DNA from: Ruminococcaceae bacterium UBA945
Lineage (GTDB): Bacteria > Bacillota > Clostridia > Oscillospirales > Acutalibacteraceae
Length of the DNA stretch: 11,774 nt
NCBI GenBank assembly: GCA_002293315.1
Contig: DBCZ01000080.1
Location: forward strand, 35,443-47,216
Reading direction: 5' to 3'
In this document: piece after piece, positions 1 to 7,303 of the stretch
Layout: every line of letters begins with the position of its first letter
Numbering within the stretch: position 1 is the first letter of the stretch
Position numbers and translations under genes: made by a program
The notes under the pieces: model-generated
What the model saw: only the letters and a program-made list of their open reading frames with translations
Told to the model about the DNA's origin: nothing
Database searches by the model: none

Positions 1-1359
1 CTCGTCAGAGACTGGGGCTATAACGAGCTCGGCGGCTTTTCAAGAAAGCTTCAAAGCGGCAGGTATCTTATTATCACAGACGAGCGCCACCTTGAAGAGG
101 AGAAGCAGAAGCGCTTCCCTATTCTAGACAAGGTGCGCGAGATAAAGACGGTCAACAAGATGAGCGCCACGATTTCCATCGGCGTCGGCAGAAGCGCCGA
201 TAGCCTCGGAGAGAGCGACAGATGGGCGCGTCAGGCGCTTGATATGGCACTCGGGCGCGGCGGAGACCAGGTGGCAGTGCTTCGCCAGAATGACGTTTAC
301 GAATTCTTCGGCGGCATGAGCAAGGGCGTAGAGAAGCGCGATAAGGTGCGCACAAGAGTTATCGCCGCCAGCATATCAGATTTCGTCCGCGCGAGTGACA
401 GGGTCTATATCATGGGGCATATGAATTCCGATTTAGACAGCATGGGCGCGGCAGTGGGCATGTGGGCCGTCATAACCAAGGGGCTTGAGAAGAGGGCGCA
501 GATTGTTGTGAACAAAAGCCAAACCATGGCGGAGCAGCTGATAGAAAGTCTCGAAACGGCCTATCCGGACAGAAAGATTTTCATCGGCCCGATGGAAGCG
601 CTCCAGGAGGCGACGGATAACACGCTGCTAATCGTAGTAGATACTCATTCAATCAACTTCGTCGAGAGTCGAGAGCTTGTAGACAGGCTGAAAAAGAGAA
701 TTATCATCGACCACCACCGTCTGATGGTAACGAGAATAAGAGACACGGATATTTTCTATCATGAGCCATATGCCAGCTCGGCTTCGGAAATGGTGACGGA
801 AATAGTGCAGTATATAAACAGCTCGGCGATAGATTCAATAGACGCACAGGCGCTTCTTTCCGGCATCATGCTTGATACAAAGAGCTTCGTCCTCAAAACC
901 GGCGTGAGAACCTTCGAGGCCTCGGCGTTTTTGCGCAGGTGCGGGGCGGATACCGTAGAGGTGAAGAAGCTTTTCTCAAACACGCTGGAGACATATAAAG
1001 AAAAAGCTCAGCTGGTCTCGGGCGCGGAGATATACAAGGACTGCGCCATTGCCAGCACTTCGTGGGAGAGCGAGGGCATGAGGGTGACGGCTTCTCAGGC
1101 GGCGGACGAGCTGCTCACAATCGAGGGTGTGCGCGCGTCATTTGTGCTTTATAAGAACGGCGAAGACGTGAATTTCTCGGCGAGGAGCCTCGGCGAGGTT
1201 AACGTGCAGGTAATTTTGGAGGAATTTGGCGGGGGCGGGCATTTCACGATGTCCGGCGCGCAGATAAAAAATATCTCGATGGGCGAGGCACGGCGGCTGC
1301 TTATCAGAGAGCTTGATAAAAAGCTGCCGGAAGACGAAGCCGCCGTGATGGCGGAATAA
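1..1359 (+). CDS. gdpP: GdpP-type cyclic-di-AMP phosphodiesterase, 3' part (5' end outside window)
   Basis: The frame is open from base 1, so the gene begins upstream; 452 C-terminal residues are visible. Family knowledge: GdpP is a membrane-anchored enzyme that hydrolyses cyclic-di-AMP to pApA. Seen, numbering from the window edge: residues 1 to about 110 match the degenerate GGDEF domain, ending in the conserved ALGRGGDQVAV stretch. The DHH domain follows, with putative metal ligands H140, D144 and D146 (GHMNSDLDSMG), D214 (VVDTH), D237-H238-H239 (IIIDHHR) and D292. The DHHA1 domain carries GGGGH ending at H414. All of these catalytic motifs are intact. The N-terminal transmembrane and PAS segments expected for the family are not visible. 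It is followed after 19 bases by rplI, the usual Bacillota order. A start at the GTG at 133 would cut through the GGDEF domain and is not credible. Confidence 0.95.
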   Translation, partial: LVRDWGYNELGGFSRKLQSGRYLIITDERHLEEEKQKRFPILDKVREIKTVNKMSATISIGVGRSADSLGESDRWARQALDMALGRGGDQVAVLRQNDVYEFFGGMSKGVEKRDKVRTRVIAASISDFVRASDRVYIMGHMNSDLDSMGAAVGMWAVITKGLEKRAQIVVNKSQTMAEQLIESLETAYPDRKIFIGPMEALQEATDNTLLIVVDTHSINFVESRELVDRLKKRIIIDHHRLMVTRIRDTDIFYHEPYASSASEMVTEIVQYINSSAIDSIDAQALLSGIMLDTKSFVLKTGVRTFEASAFLRRCGADTVEVKKLFSNTLETYKEKAQLVSGAEIYKDCAIASTSWESEGMRVTASQAADELLTIEGVRASFVLYKNGEDVNFSARSLGEVNVQVILEEFGGGGHFTMSGAQIKNISMGEARRLLIRELDKKLPEDEAAVMAE

Positions 1360-1378
1360 AGAAAGCGAGGGAGATGAA

Positions 1379-1828
1379 ATGAAGGTAATTCTTTTGGAGG
1401 ACGTCAAAAGCATAGGCAAAAAGGGAGAGCTCGCGAACGTTTCAGACGGCTACGCGCGGAACTTCCTTATCCCGCGAAAGCTTGCAAAGGAAGCAAACGC
1501 GCAGGTGATGAGCGAGTTCAAGAATGCCGAGAGCGCCAAGGCTTATAAAAAGCAAACCGAGATTGACAGAGCGAACAAGGACGCGAGCGAGCTTACGGGA
1601 AAGCAGATAAAGATTTACGCCAAGGCAGGCCAGAACGGCAAGCTTTTCGGCTCTGTCACAGCTAAAGAGCTTTCAGAGGAAATCAAAAAAGAGCATAATA
1701 TAGACGTGGATAAGCGAAAGATAGTGATTGAAGCGGATATTAAGGCATACGGCACATTTGCGTTTGAGGTAAAGCTGCATCAGGGAATAACGGCGAATAT
1801 GTCGGTGGTTGTGGCTGAGCAAAAGTAA
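1379..1828 (+). CDS. rplI: 50S ribosomal protein L9
   Basis: A 149-residue protein, the same length as L9 of Escherichia coli and Bacillus subtilis. L9 binds 23S rRNA near the base of the L1 stalk and helps maintain reading frame. Seen: the N-terminal RNA-binding domain opens MKVILLEDVKSIGKKGE and carries the L9 signature around VSDGYARNFLIP (residues about 21-33). A charged, lysine-rich connecting helix covers about residues 41-75. The C-terminal domain contains GKLFGSVT and DKRKI. The start ATG has a GAGGGAG ribosome-binding site at 1367-1373, five bases upstream. The 19-base gap to gdpP and the short gap to dnaB suggest co-transcription with both (inference). Confidence 0.98.
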   Translation: MKVILLEDVKSIGKKGELANVSDGYARNFLIPRKLAKEANAQVMSEFKNAESAKAYKKQTEIDRANKDASELTGKQIKIYAKAGQNGKLFGSVTAKELSEEIKKEHNIDVDKRKIVIEADIKAYGTFAFEVKLHQGITANMSVVVAEQK

Positions 1829-1840
1829 GACCGAAGGTAT

Positions 1841-1880
1841 AAGCATAGCAGAAGCATAGCAGAAGCATAGCAGGAGCATA
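1841..1880 (+). repeat. 11-bp tandem repeat (3 perfect copies plus partial copy) in dnaB leader
   Basis: Three perfect head-to-tail copies of AAGCATAGCAG occupy 1841-1851, 1852-1862 and 1863-1873. A seven-base partial copy, GAGCATA, runs to 1880, directly against the dnaB ATG. The partial copy differs from the unit at its first base (G instead of A at 1874). That difference turns CAGAAG into CAGGAG, giving AGGAG at 1872-1876 as the dnaB Shine-Dalgarno site. Because 11 is not a multiple of three, the TAG in each copy (1846, 1857, 1868) falls in a different frame, so the block closes all three + strand frames between rplI and dnaB. Confidence 0.95.
1872..1876 (+). promoter_or_regulatory. dnaB ribosome-binding site inside the tandem repeat
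   Basis: AGGAG lies four bases before the dnaB ATG, a slightly short spacing. It exists only because the last, partial repeat copy has G rather than A at 1874. No other purine-rich site precedes the early in-frame ATG codons at 1905 and 1914, so this site supports the start at 1881. Confidence 0.7.
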
Positions 1881-3254
1881 ATGGACTATTATAACGAAAG
1901 CAGTATGGCAGTGATGCCCTATAGTCAGGAAGCGGAGCAATCGGTGCTGGGCGCGATACTCCTTGAGCCGTCATGCATGAATGAGCTTACGGACATTCTG
2001 CCCGGCGCGGAGTTTTTCTACGGCGTCAGCAACCGCGCGATTTACGGCGCGATTCTCGCTCTTTACGGAATGGGCAGGCCCGTCGATTTTGTCACGATTA
2101 TCGAAAAGCTCAAGGAAAACTCAAATTATGACGAAGATACGGGCAAAATCTATCTGGCGCAGCTTGCCCAGATAGTGCCGTCGATTTCAAATGTGCGTGT
2201 ATACGCAAATATCGTGCGCGATAAATACGATATGCGCGTGCTGATGAACGCGGCAAAGGGGATTCTTGAAGACGTCAGCAACGGCGCATCGGAGGCTTCG
2301 AGTATCCTGGATGCGGCGGAGCAGCGCATTTTTGATATACGCAGAGGCAAAAATATGCAGGGTCTTCAGCCGGTGCGGGAGATTATACTTGAAACCTTTG
2401 ACCGCCTGGATAAGCTGAATTCCAGCGACCCCGACGAGCGCGAGCAATTCAGGGGTCTGCCGACGGGAATCAAAGATTTAGACGCCACGATTACAGGGCT
2501 TAACCGCTCTGATTTACTTATTCTTGCGTCACGCCCCGGCATGGGCAAAACGAGCTTTGCGTTGAACATAGCAAACCACATCGCGCAGAAAATGAAGCGG
2601 AGAATCGCGTTCTTCTCACTGGAAATGTCAAAAGAGCAGCTTGCGTCAAGACTATTATCCTCCGAAGCGATGGTAGAGGGCACAAGGCTGAGAACAGGTG
2701 ACCTCACCGATAACGAGTGGACGAGGCTCGTCGAGGCGGGCAGCATGCTCTCCGGCATGGAAATCTATCTCGATGATTCGCCGGGCATAACCGTGCCGGA
2801 AATCAAGGCGAAGGTCAGAAGGCTCAAGGACGTGGACTTGATTGTAATAGACTATCTTCAGCTTATGAGCAGTGCGAAGAGAATTGATAACCGCGTGCAG
2901 GAGATTTCGGAAATCACGCGAAACCTTAAGATAATGGCCAAGGAGCTGAACGTGCCGGTGCTGACGCTCTCTCAGCTGGCGAGAGCCAGTGAAAAGCGCG
3001 CCGAGCACAGGCCGGTGCTGTCAGATTTGCGTGATTCCGGCTCAATTGAGCAGGACGCCGACATAGTTCTCTTCCTCTACAGAGAGGGCTATTACGCTGT
3101 GGACAACGGCGATGTGCCGGACGAAGACGGCGACGCAAACAGAGGCGAGTGTATCGTCGCGAAGAACAGGCACGGCGAAACCAAAACCGTGCAGCTGCAC
3201 TGGCAGGGAGAATTCATGCGTTATACCGGCGTAGAGAGGCAGAGATATGATTAG
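1881..3254 (+). CDS. dnaB: Replicative DNA helicase DnaB
   Basis: A 457-residue hexameric helicase that unwinds DNA ahead of the replisome and interacts with primase (family knowledge; the Bacillus subtilis counterpart is called DnaC). Seen: the N-terminal DnaB domain starts at PYSQEAEQSVLGAILLEPS and spans roughly residues 10-115. After a linker comes the RecA-like domain, about residues 185-450. Its Walker A is RPGMGKT with K223, Walker B is LIVIDYLQL with D324, and the SQLARASEKR motif follows. The arginine-finger region is KNRHGET with R430. There is no sign of an intein, which is common at this locus in some other bacteria. The gene follows rplI as in many Bacillota, and its last 8 bases overlap the start of tilS, suggesting translational coupling (inference). 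Confidence 0.97.
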   Translation: MDYYNESSMAVMPYSQEAEQSVLGAILLEPSCMNELTDILPGAEFFYGVSNRAIYGAILALYGMGRPVDFVTIIEKLKENSNYDEDTGKIYLAQLAQIVPSISNVRVYANIVRDKYDMRVLMNAAKGILEDVSNGASEASSILDAAEQRIFDIRRGKNMQGLQPVREIILETFDRLDKLNSSDPDEREQFRGLPTGIKDLDATITGLNRSDLLILASRPGMGKTSFALNIANHIAQKMKRRIAFFSLEMSKEQLASRLLSSEAMVEGTRLRTGDLTDNEWTRLVEAGSMLSGMEIYLDDSPGITVPEIKAKVRRLKDVDLIVIDYLQLMSSAKRIDNRVQEISEITRNLKIMAKELNVPVLTLSQLARASEKRAEHRPVLSDLRDSGSIEQDADIVLFLYREGYYAVDNGDVPDEDGDANRGECIVAKNRHGETKTVQLHWQGEFMRYTGVERQRYD

Positions 3255-4653
3255 CTCTCTTGAAGCAAAGGCGAATCTTTCGGGTTTGGGTGTCGGCACG
3301 TTTGATGGCACGTCAAAGATTGGGAAAATGATAATCGGCTTCTCTGCGGGAGCCGATTCAATGTCGCTTGTGCATTTTTTGATGAGCAAAGTTGAGCGCG
3401 AAAGAATAATCTGTGCGCATGTAAATCATATGCTGCGCGGAGAAGAAGCTGAAAATGACGAGCGCGCCGCAAGGAGCTTTTGCGAGAAAAACGGGCTGCG
3501 CTTTGAGCTTAGAAAGCTTGATATTAACGCGGAGGCGAAAAAGCGGAAAATCGGCACGGAAGAATGCGGCAGGCAGGTGCGCTATGAATTCTTCGAGAGC
3601 CTTGTCACCTCGGAGGAGGATAGAATCCTCACGGCACACAATGCCGACGACAACGCTGAAACCGTGCTTATGAATCTCACAAAGGGTGCGGGGCTTCACG
3701 GGCTGTGCGGTATCCCATATCAGCGCGGGAATATCATCAGGCCGCTCATCGACGTGGAGCGCAGTGAGATAGAAGATTACTGCAAGCTTTATAACCTGCC
3801 GTATGTCACGGATTCAAGCAATCTGGCAAACGATTACACCCGGAACAGGCTGCGGAATCAGGTTTTCCCCGTGCTGAAAGAGATAAACCCGAATATAATC
3901 TCCGCCGTCTCGCAGATGACGGATACCCTCAAAGAAGAGGACGCCTATCTTACCGCACAGGCGGAGAGGCTTCTCACAGAGGCCGAAGCCTCCGGCGGGC
4001 TGAACATGGAGGTGCTCACCCCCGCGCCGCAAAGCATCAAGAGCAGGGCGATTATGCTTTATCTTGAGAAGTCAGGCTGTATGCGCCCGGAGAGGGGGCA
4101 TATAGAGAGAATCGCAAGCTGTGAAAACGGCCAACGCATATCCGTGCCGGGTGGGTTTTCGGCGGCGGTAAGCCGCGGGATTTTAAGCGTAAGGAAAACA
4201 GAAACCGAAGATTGGTCAATTGTCATCACCGGAGAAAGCACGGATTTGCCTATCGGCAAGCGCCTCAGGCTCACGGTTACAGAAGAGCAGGAGAACAAAG
4301 AAATGCCCGATGACGACACGGAGAGGATAAGATTTATTCATAAAAAGTTGTTTAATTCTGCTTTCGATTATGATACAATTAGCGAAAACATTATCGCGAG
4401 AAATCGCAGAGAGGGAGATATGTTCACCCCCGCGGGCAGAAACGGCACAAAAAGAGTGAAGAAACTGCTGTGGGAGATGAAGGTTCCTTCGTTCATGCGA
4501 AACGATGTTACAATCCTCGAATGCGGCGGGGATATTGTTTTTGTTGAGGGTGCGGGCGTTTCGGAACGCCACAGGCTCACCGAAAACACAAAGCGCATCG
4601 CGATAATAGAGCTTGAGGCGATTAACCTTGGAGGGGAAGATGAGCGTGGATAA
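3247..4653 (+). CDS. tilS: tRNA(Ile)-lysidine synthetase TilS
   Basis: A 468-residue cytoplasmic enzyme that uses ATP and lysine to convert C34 of the CAU-anticodon tRNA-Ile to lysidine, so that it reads AUA; normally essential (family knowledge). Seen: the PP-loop is FSAGADSMSL with S33, D37 and S38, followed by NADDNAETVLMNLTKG around D134-D135 and the TDSSN and YTRNRLR motifs. The TilS C-terminal domain begins near residue 386 with RREGDMFTPAGRNGTKRVK. Length matches Bacillus TilS. The start ATG overlaps the dnaB end by 8 bases and has AGAGG at 3235-3239, seven bases upstream. The next in-frame ATG (3328) would leave only four residues before the PP-loop, so it is less likely. Oddity: the first glycine of the usual SGG PP-loop is alanine (A34). 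hpt follows, as in other Bacillota. Confidence 0.96.
   Translation: MISSLEAKANLSGLGVGTFDGTSKIGKMIIGFSAGADSMSLVHFLMSKVERERIICAHVNHMLRGEEAENDERAARSFCEKNGLRFELRKLDINAEAKKRKIGTEECGRQVRYEFFESLVTSEEDRILTAHNADDNAETVLMNLTKGAGLHGLCGIPYQRGNIIRPLIDVERSEIEDYCKLYNLPYVTDSSNLANDYTRNRLRNQVFPVLKEINPNIISAVSQMTDTLKEEDAYLTAQAERLLTEAEASGGLNMEVLTPAPQSIKSRAIMLYLEKSGCMRPERGHIERIASCENGQRISVPGGFSAAVSRGILSVRKTETEDWSIVITGESTDLPIGKRLRLTVTEEQENKEMPDDDTERIRFIHKKLFNSAFDYDTISENIIARNRREGDMFTPAGRNGTKRVKKLLWEMKVPSFMRNDVTILECGGDIVFVEGAGVSERHRLTENTKRIAIIELEAINLGGEDERG
4348..4379 (+). promoter_or_regulatory. Possible intragenic promoter inside tilS
   Basis: A locally AT-rich patch in tilS contains TGATACAAT at 4371-4379, which fits an extended -10 element (TG, one base, then TACAAT at 4374-4379). 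The best -35-like hexamer, TTGTTT at 4348-4353, is 20 bases away, which is longer than ideal. If active it would transcribe hpt and ftsH separately from the upstream genes. This is a weak sequence-only candidate. Confidence 0.2.
4630..4636 (+). promoter_or_regulatory. hpt ribosome-binding site, decides the start
   Basis: GGAGGGG, with GGAGG at 4630-4634, ends a few bases before the ATG at 4640. It lies inside the end of tilS. It sits downstream of the alternative in-frame TTG at 4613, so it can serve only the ATG. Confidence 0.85.
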
Positions 4654-5197
4654 TAACGAAATGCTGGGAGATATTGAAGAGGTGCTTTTCAGCGTCGGGC
4701 AGATAGATGAGATGGTTAAGAGAATCGGCGCGGAGATTTCAAAGGATTACCGCGGTAAGAATCTCTTGCTTGTCAGCGTGCTTAAAGGCTCAATCGTTTT
4801 CATGGCGGACCTCATGCGCTCTGTCACAATCCCCGCGAGAATTGACTTCATGGCCACGTCCAGCTACGGCTCCGGCACTGTCTCGACGGGCGAAGTGAAG
4901 ATTGTGAAGGATTTGGATATTCCGCTCAAGGGCTATGACATTGTGCTGGTTGAGGATATTCTCGACAGCGGAAAAACGCTGAACTCACTGCTCGGGATTC
5001 TCTGGTCGAGAAAGCCTCACAGTATTAAAATATGCACGCTCTTCGATAAGCCCGAGAGAAGAGACGTTGATGTGCAGGCAGATTACGTGGGCGCACAGAT
5101 TCCGGATAAGTTTATTGTGGGTTACGGGCTTGATTACGATGAAAAATACAGGAATCTCCCGTTCGTCGGGGTGTTGAGTCCTGAGGTATATAATTAG
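4640..5197 (+). CDS. hpt: Hypoxanthine-guanine phosphoribosyltransferase
   Basis: A 185-residue cytosolic purine-salvage enzyme that transfers phosphoribose from PRPP to hypoxanthine or guanine, giving IMP or GMP (family knowledge). Seen: LKG at residues 48-50, the flexible-loop motif SSYG at 74-77, the PRPP-binding signature VLVEDILDSGKTL with E105, D106 and D109, and a C-terminal DKFIVGYGLDYDEKYRNLPF that fits the purine-pocket region. The ATG at 4640 is chosen because GGAGG lies five bases before it; an upstream TTG at 4613 would add nine residues with no supporting site. The start overlaps tilS by 14 bases. The tilS-hpt-ftsH order is conserved in Bacillota, where the HPRT can also bind and activate the tilS-hpt-ftsH region in some species (known for Listeria; not shown here). 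Confidence 0.96.
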   Translation: MSVDNNEMLGDIEEVLFSVGQIDEMVKRIGAEISKDYRGKNLLLVSVLKGSIVFMADLMRSVTIPARIDFMATSSYGSGTVSTGEVKIVKDLDIPLKGYDIVLVEDILDSGKTLNSLLGILWSRKPHSIKICTLFDKPERRDVDVQADYVGAQIPDKFIVGYGLDYDEKYRNLPFVGVLSPEVYN

Positions 5198-5218
5198 CGG
5201 TGCTATGCGATTTCGGAA

Positions 5219-5242
5219 GTGTAAAGCATTATAGCATTACAC
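5219..5242. repeat. Imperfect inverted repeat upstream of ftsH
   Basis: GTGTAAAGC (5219-5227) and GCATTACAC (5234-5242) are complementary except for one A-A mismatch, with a six-base AT spacer between. It lies in the 84-base gap between hpt and ftsH. There is no run of T after it, so it is not a convincing terminator; it could be a protein-binding site or a hairpin in the leader. The right arm GCATTACAC recurs at 7312-7320, just upstream of the topoisomerase gene. A -10-like TATAGT sits at 5256-5261, but I find no good -35 for it. Confidence 0.5.
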
Positions 5243-5267
5243 ATTGAATTTTGTATATAGTGATATT

Positions 5268-5273
5268 AGGAGG
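5268..5273 (+). promoter_or_regulatory. ftsH ribosome-binding site supporting a TTG start
   Basis: A perfect AGGAGG lies eight bases before the TTG at 5282. No ATG is in frame until the middle of the first transmembrane segment, so the site decides in favour of the TTG. Confidence 0.92.
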
Positions 5274-5281
5274 AAAGATAT

Positions 5282-7204
5282 TTGAACAGAGACTATAAGC
5301 AGGTGGTTAAGAATTTGCTGCTGTATCTTGGCATTCCGATAGCGGCGTTCGTCGTCATTTTTATGGCGCTGAACCGCCCCGATGCCGGCGAGATGAAGAA
5401 GTATTCTGACATCATCAATTATTTTGAAACAGACCAGGTCACGGAGTATATTCTTGACATGGGCACGGGAGAGATGGTGCTGACGCTCAACGACAGCGCG
5501 AAAACCCAGGTGGGCTATATCGTGCCGAGCATAGATTTGCTCTATCGCGACATAACAGACGACGTAGCAAGATATAACGAAGCTCACAAGGAAGCAAAAA
5601 TGGTGCAGGACGTCCGGCGCGCAGAACAGCCGAACTGGCTGCTTTCAATGCTGCCGTCACTGCTCATTCTCGGCTTCATGGTTATCGTTACGGTGATTAT
5701 GTTCAGGCGGCTCGGCAGCTCAATGGGCGGCGGAGACAAGACCATGAACTTCGGCAAGGCGAAAATCAAGCAGCTTGAAGATGAGAAGCGCAAAACCACC
5801 TTTGCCGACGTTGCGGGCGCGGAGGAGGAGAAGGAGGAGCTCGAGGAGATAGTCGGCTTCCTGAAAAACCCGAGCAAATTCAACGCTCTTGGCGCGAGAA
5901 TCCCCAAAGGCGTGTTGCTTGTGGGCCCTCCCGGAACGGGTAAAACACTGCTTGCGAGAGCCGTGGCGGGTGAAGCAGGCGTGCCGTTTTTCTCGATTTC
6001 AGGCTCAGATTTTGTCGAGATGTTTGTCGGCGTGGGTGCTTCGCGCGTGAGAGATTTATTTGACAAAGCGAAAAAGAACCATCCGTGCATTATTTTCATA
6101 GATGAGATTGACGCGGTCGGCCGCCAAAGAGGCGCAGGCTACGGCGGCGGGCATGATGAGCGCGAGCAGACATTGAATCAGCTGCTCGTCGAGATGGACG
6201 GTTTCGGCGCGAACGAGGGCGTAATCATGATTGCCGCGACGAACCGCCCTGATGTCCTTGACCCGGCGCTCATGCGCCCGGGCAGGTTCGACAGGCAAAT
6301 CGTCGTGGGTTATCCCGATGTCAAAGGCAGAGAGGATATCCTCAAGGTGCATTCGCGCGGAAAGCCGCTTGCGCCGGACGTTGAGCTTTCTGTAATCGCG
6401 AAAATAACCGCGGGATTCACGGGTGCGGACCTTGAAAATCTGCTTAACGAGGCCGCCTTGCTCGCGGCGAGAAAAGACCACATGGCCATCACGATGACGG
6501 AAATCGACGAGGCGACGATAAAGGTCGTCATGGGTGCGGAAAAGAAGAGCCACGTCATCACCGATAAGGACAAGAAGCTCACCGCTTACCATGAGGGCGG
6601 GCACGCCATCACGGCGTATTTCTGCCCGACGCAGGATCCCGTGCACGAAATCTCTATCATTCCGCGCGGCATGGCGGGCGGATATAATATGTATCTTCCC
6701 ACCGAGGATAAGGCCTACAGAAGCCGCAAGGAGATGCGTGAGAGCATAGTCGTCGGGCTGGGCGGCAGGGTTGCAGAGGCTCTGGTGCTGGACGACATTT
6801 CAACCGGTGCTTCGGGGGATATACAGCAGGTTACAAAGGTTGCGCGCGCGATGGTGACAAAGTACGGCATGAGCGACAAGCTCGGCCCGATTCAATACGG
6901 CACGGACGAAAGCAATCCGTTCCTCGGCAGAGATGTGGGGCATATGAGCAACTATTCCGAGGAGATTGCGGCGGAAATTGACGACGAAATCCGCTCGACC
7001 ATCAACACGGCATATCAGGGTGCGGAGAAAATCCTTTCAGAGCATGTCGGAAAGCTCCATGAGCTGGCCGGCATACTCATGGAGAAGGAAAAAATCGGCG
7101 GCGACGAGTTCCGGGAGATTATGGAAGGCAAGAAAACCCCCACCTTCGCCGAAGCGGCAGAATCCGCAAAACATGAGGTCGATGAAGAGCTAGGCGAAGA
7201 CTAA
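5282..7204 (+). CDS. ftsH: ATP-dependent zinc metalloprotease FtsH
   Basis: A 640-residue membrane AAA+ protease, close to the usual 635-650, that extracts and degrades membrane and unstable cytosolic proteins as a hexamer (family knowledge). Seen: transmembrane segment 1 at about residues 11-30, an extracytoplasmic domain to about 118, and transmembrane segment 2 at about 119-142. The AAA+ module has Walker A GPPGTGKT at 215-222, pore loop F248-V249-G250, Walker B FIDEID with D274-E275, and the second region of homology ending RPGRFDRQI. The zinc site is H437-E438-G439-G440-H441, with D513 in the position of the third ligand. The active-site motif is HEGGH instead of the common HEAGH, which still satisfies HExxH. 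The TTG start is supported by a perfect AGGAGG. An intrinsic terminator follows within 20 bases of the stop. Confidence 0.98.
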   Translation: MNRDYKQVVKNLLLYLGIPIAAFVVIFMALNRPDAGEMKKYSDIINYFETDQVTEYILDMGTGEMVLTLNDSAKTQVGYIVPSIDLLYRDITDDVARYNEAHKEAKMVQDVRRAEQPNWLLSMLPSLLILGFMVIVTVIMFRRLGSSMGGGDKTMNFGKAKIKQLEDEKRKTTFADVAGAEEEKEELEEIVGFLKNPSKFNALGARIPKGVLLVGPPGTGKTLLARAVAGEAGVPFFSISGSDFVEMFVGVGASRVRDLFDKAKKNHPCIIFIDEIDAVGRQRGAGYGGGHDEREQTLNQLLVEMDGFGANEGVIMIAATNRPDVLDPALMRPGRFDRQIVVGYPDVKGREDILKVHSRGKPLAPDVELSVIAKITAGFTGADLENLLNEAALLAARKDHMAITMTEIDEATIKVVMGAEKKSHVITDKDKKLTAYHEGGHAITAYFCPTQDPVHEISIIPRGMAGGYNMYLPTEDKAYRSRKEMRESIVVGLGGRVAEALVLDDISTGASGDIQQVTKVARAMVTKYGMSDKLGPIQYGTDESNPFLGRDVGHMSNYSEEIAAEIDDEIRSTINTAYQGAEKILSEHVGKLHELAGILMEKEKIGGDEFREIMEGKKTPTFAEAAESAKHEVDEELGED

Positions 7205-7221
7205 AACAGAATGTGAATTTG

Positions 7222-7246
7222 AAACCCCCGCGGTGGCGGGGGTTTT
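7222..7246 (+). terminator. Intrinsic (rho-independent) terminator after ftsH
   Basis: A perfect 10-bp GC-rich stem is formed by AAACCCCCGC (7222-7231) and GCGGGGGTTT (7236-7245) around a GGTG loop, with a TTTT run at 7243-7246. It starts 18 bases after the ftsH stop codon and closes the upstream transcription unit. Confidence 0.93.
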
Positions 7247-7274
7247 GTGCTGTAAAAAGCTGAAAATACAGATA

Positions 7275-7303
7275 TTCCCAAAAGCAACAATCTATGGTAT
7301 AAT
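7275..7303 (+). promoter_or_regulatory. Extended -10 promoter for the topoisomerase genes
   Basis: A perfect -10 hexamer TATAAT (7298-7303) carries the extended TG one base upstream (TGGTATAAT). It is 17 bases downstream of TTCCCA (7275-7280), which matches the -35 consensus at four of six positions. The expected transcription start is about 7309-7311, giving a leader of roughly 45 bases before the ATG at 7354. It lies directly after the ftsH terminator. Confidence 0.8.

Noticed and set aside
133..135. GTG as the start of the first gene
   Set aside because: The frame is open back to base 1, and the translated upstream residues continue the GGDEF-domain match, so the gene starts outside the window.
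1841..1880. CRISPR-like repeat
   Set aside because: The units are 11 bases, head-to-tail and without spacers, so this is a simple tandem repeat.
1673..1974. Three overlapping antisense open frames around the rplI-dnaB gap, with Leu/Cys/Tyr-rich translations
   Set aside because: Their repetitive, membrane-like appearance comes from translating the complement of the 11-bp tandem repeat. They overlap each other and two well-supported genes.
4613..4639. TTG start for hpt nine codons upstream of the ATG
   Set aside because: The strong GGAGG at 4630-4634 lies downstream of this TTG and points to the ATG at 4640. The extra residues match nothing in the family.
6590..6604. HEGGH in FtsH as a broken protease site
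   Set aside because: Both zinc histidines and the catalytic glutamate of HExxH are kept, and the Asp ligand region is present. Only a small residue between them differs from the usual HEAGH.
5584..6646. Antisense open frames of 171 and 196 codons opposite ftsH
   Set aside because: They lie fully inside the AAA+ and protease-encoding part of ftsH, and their translations show no family features.
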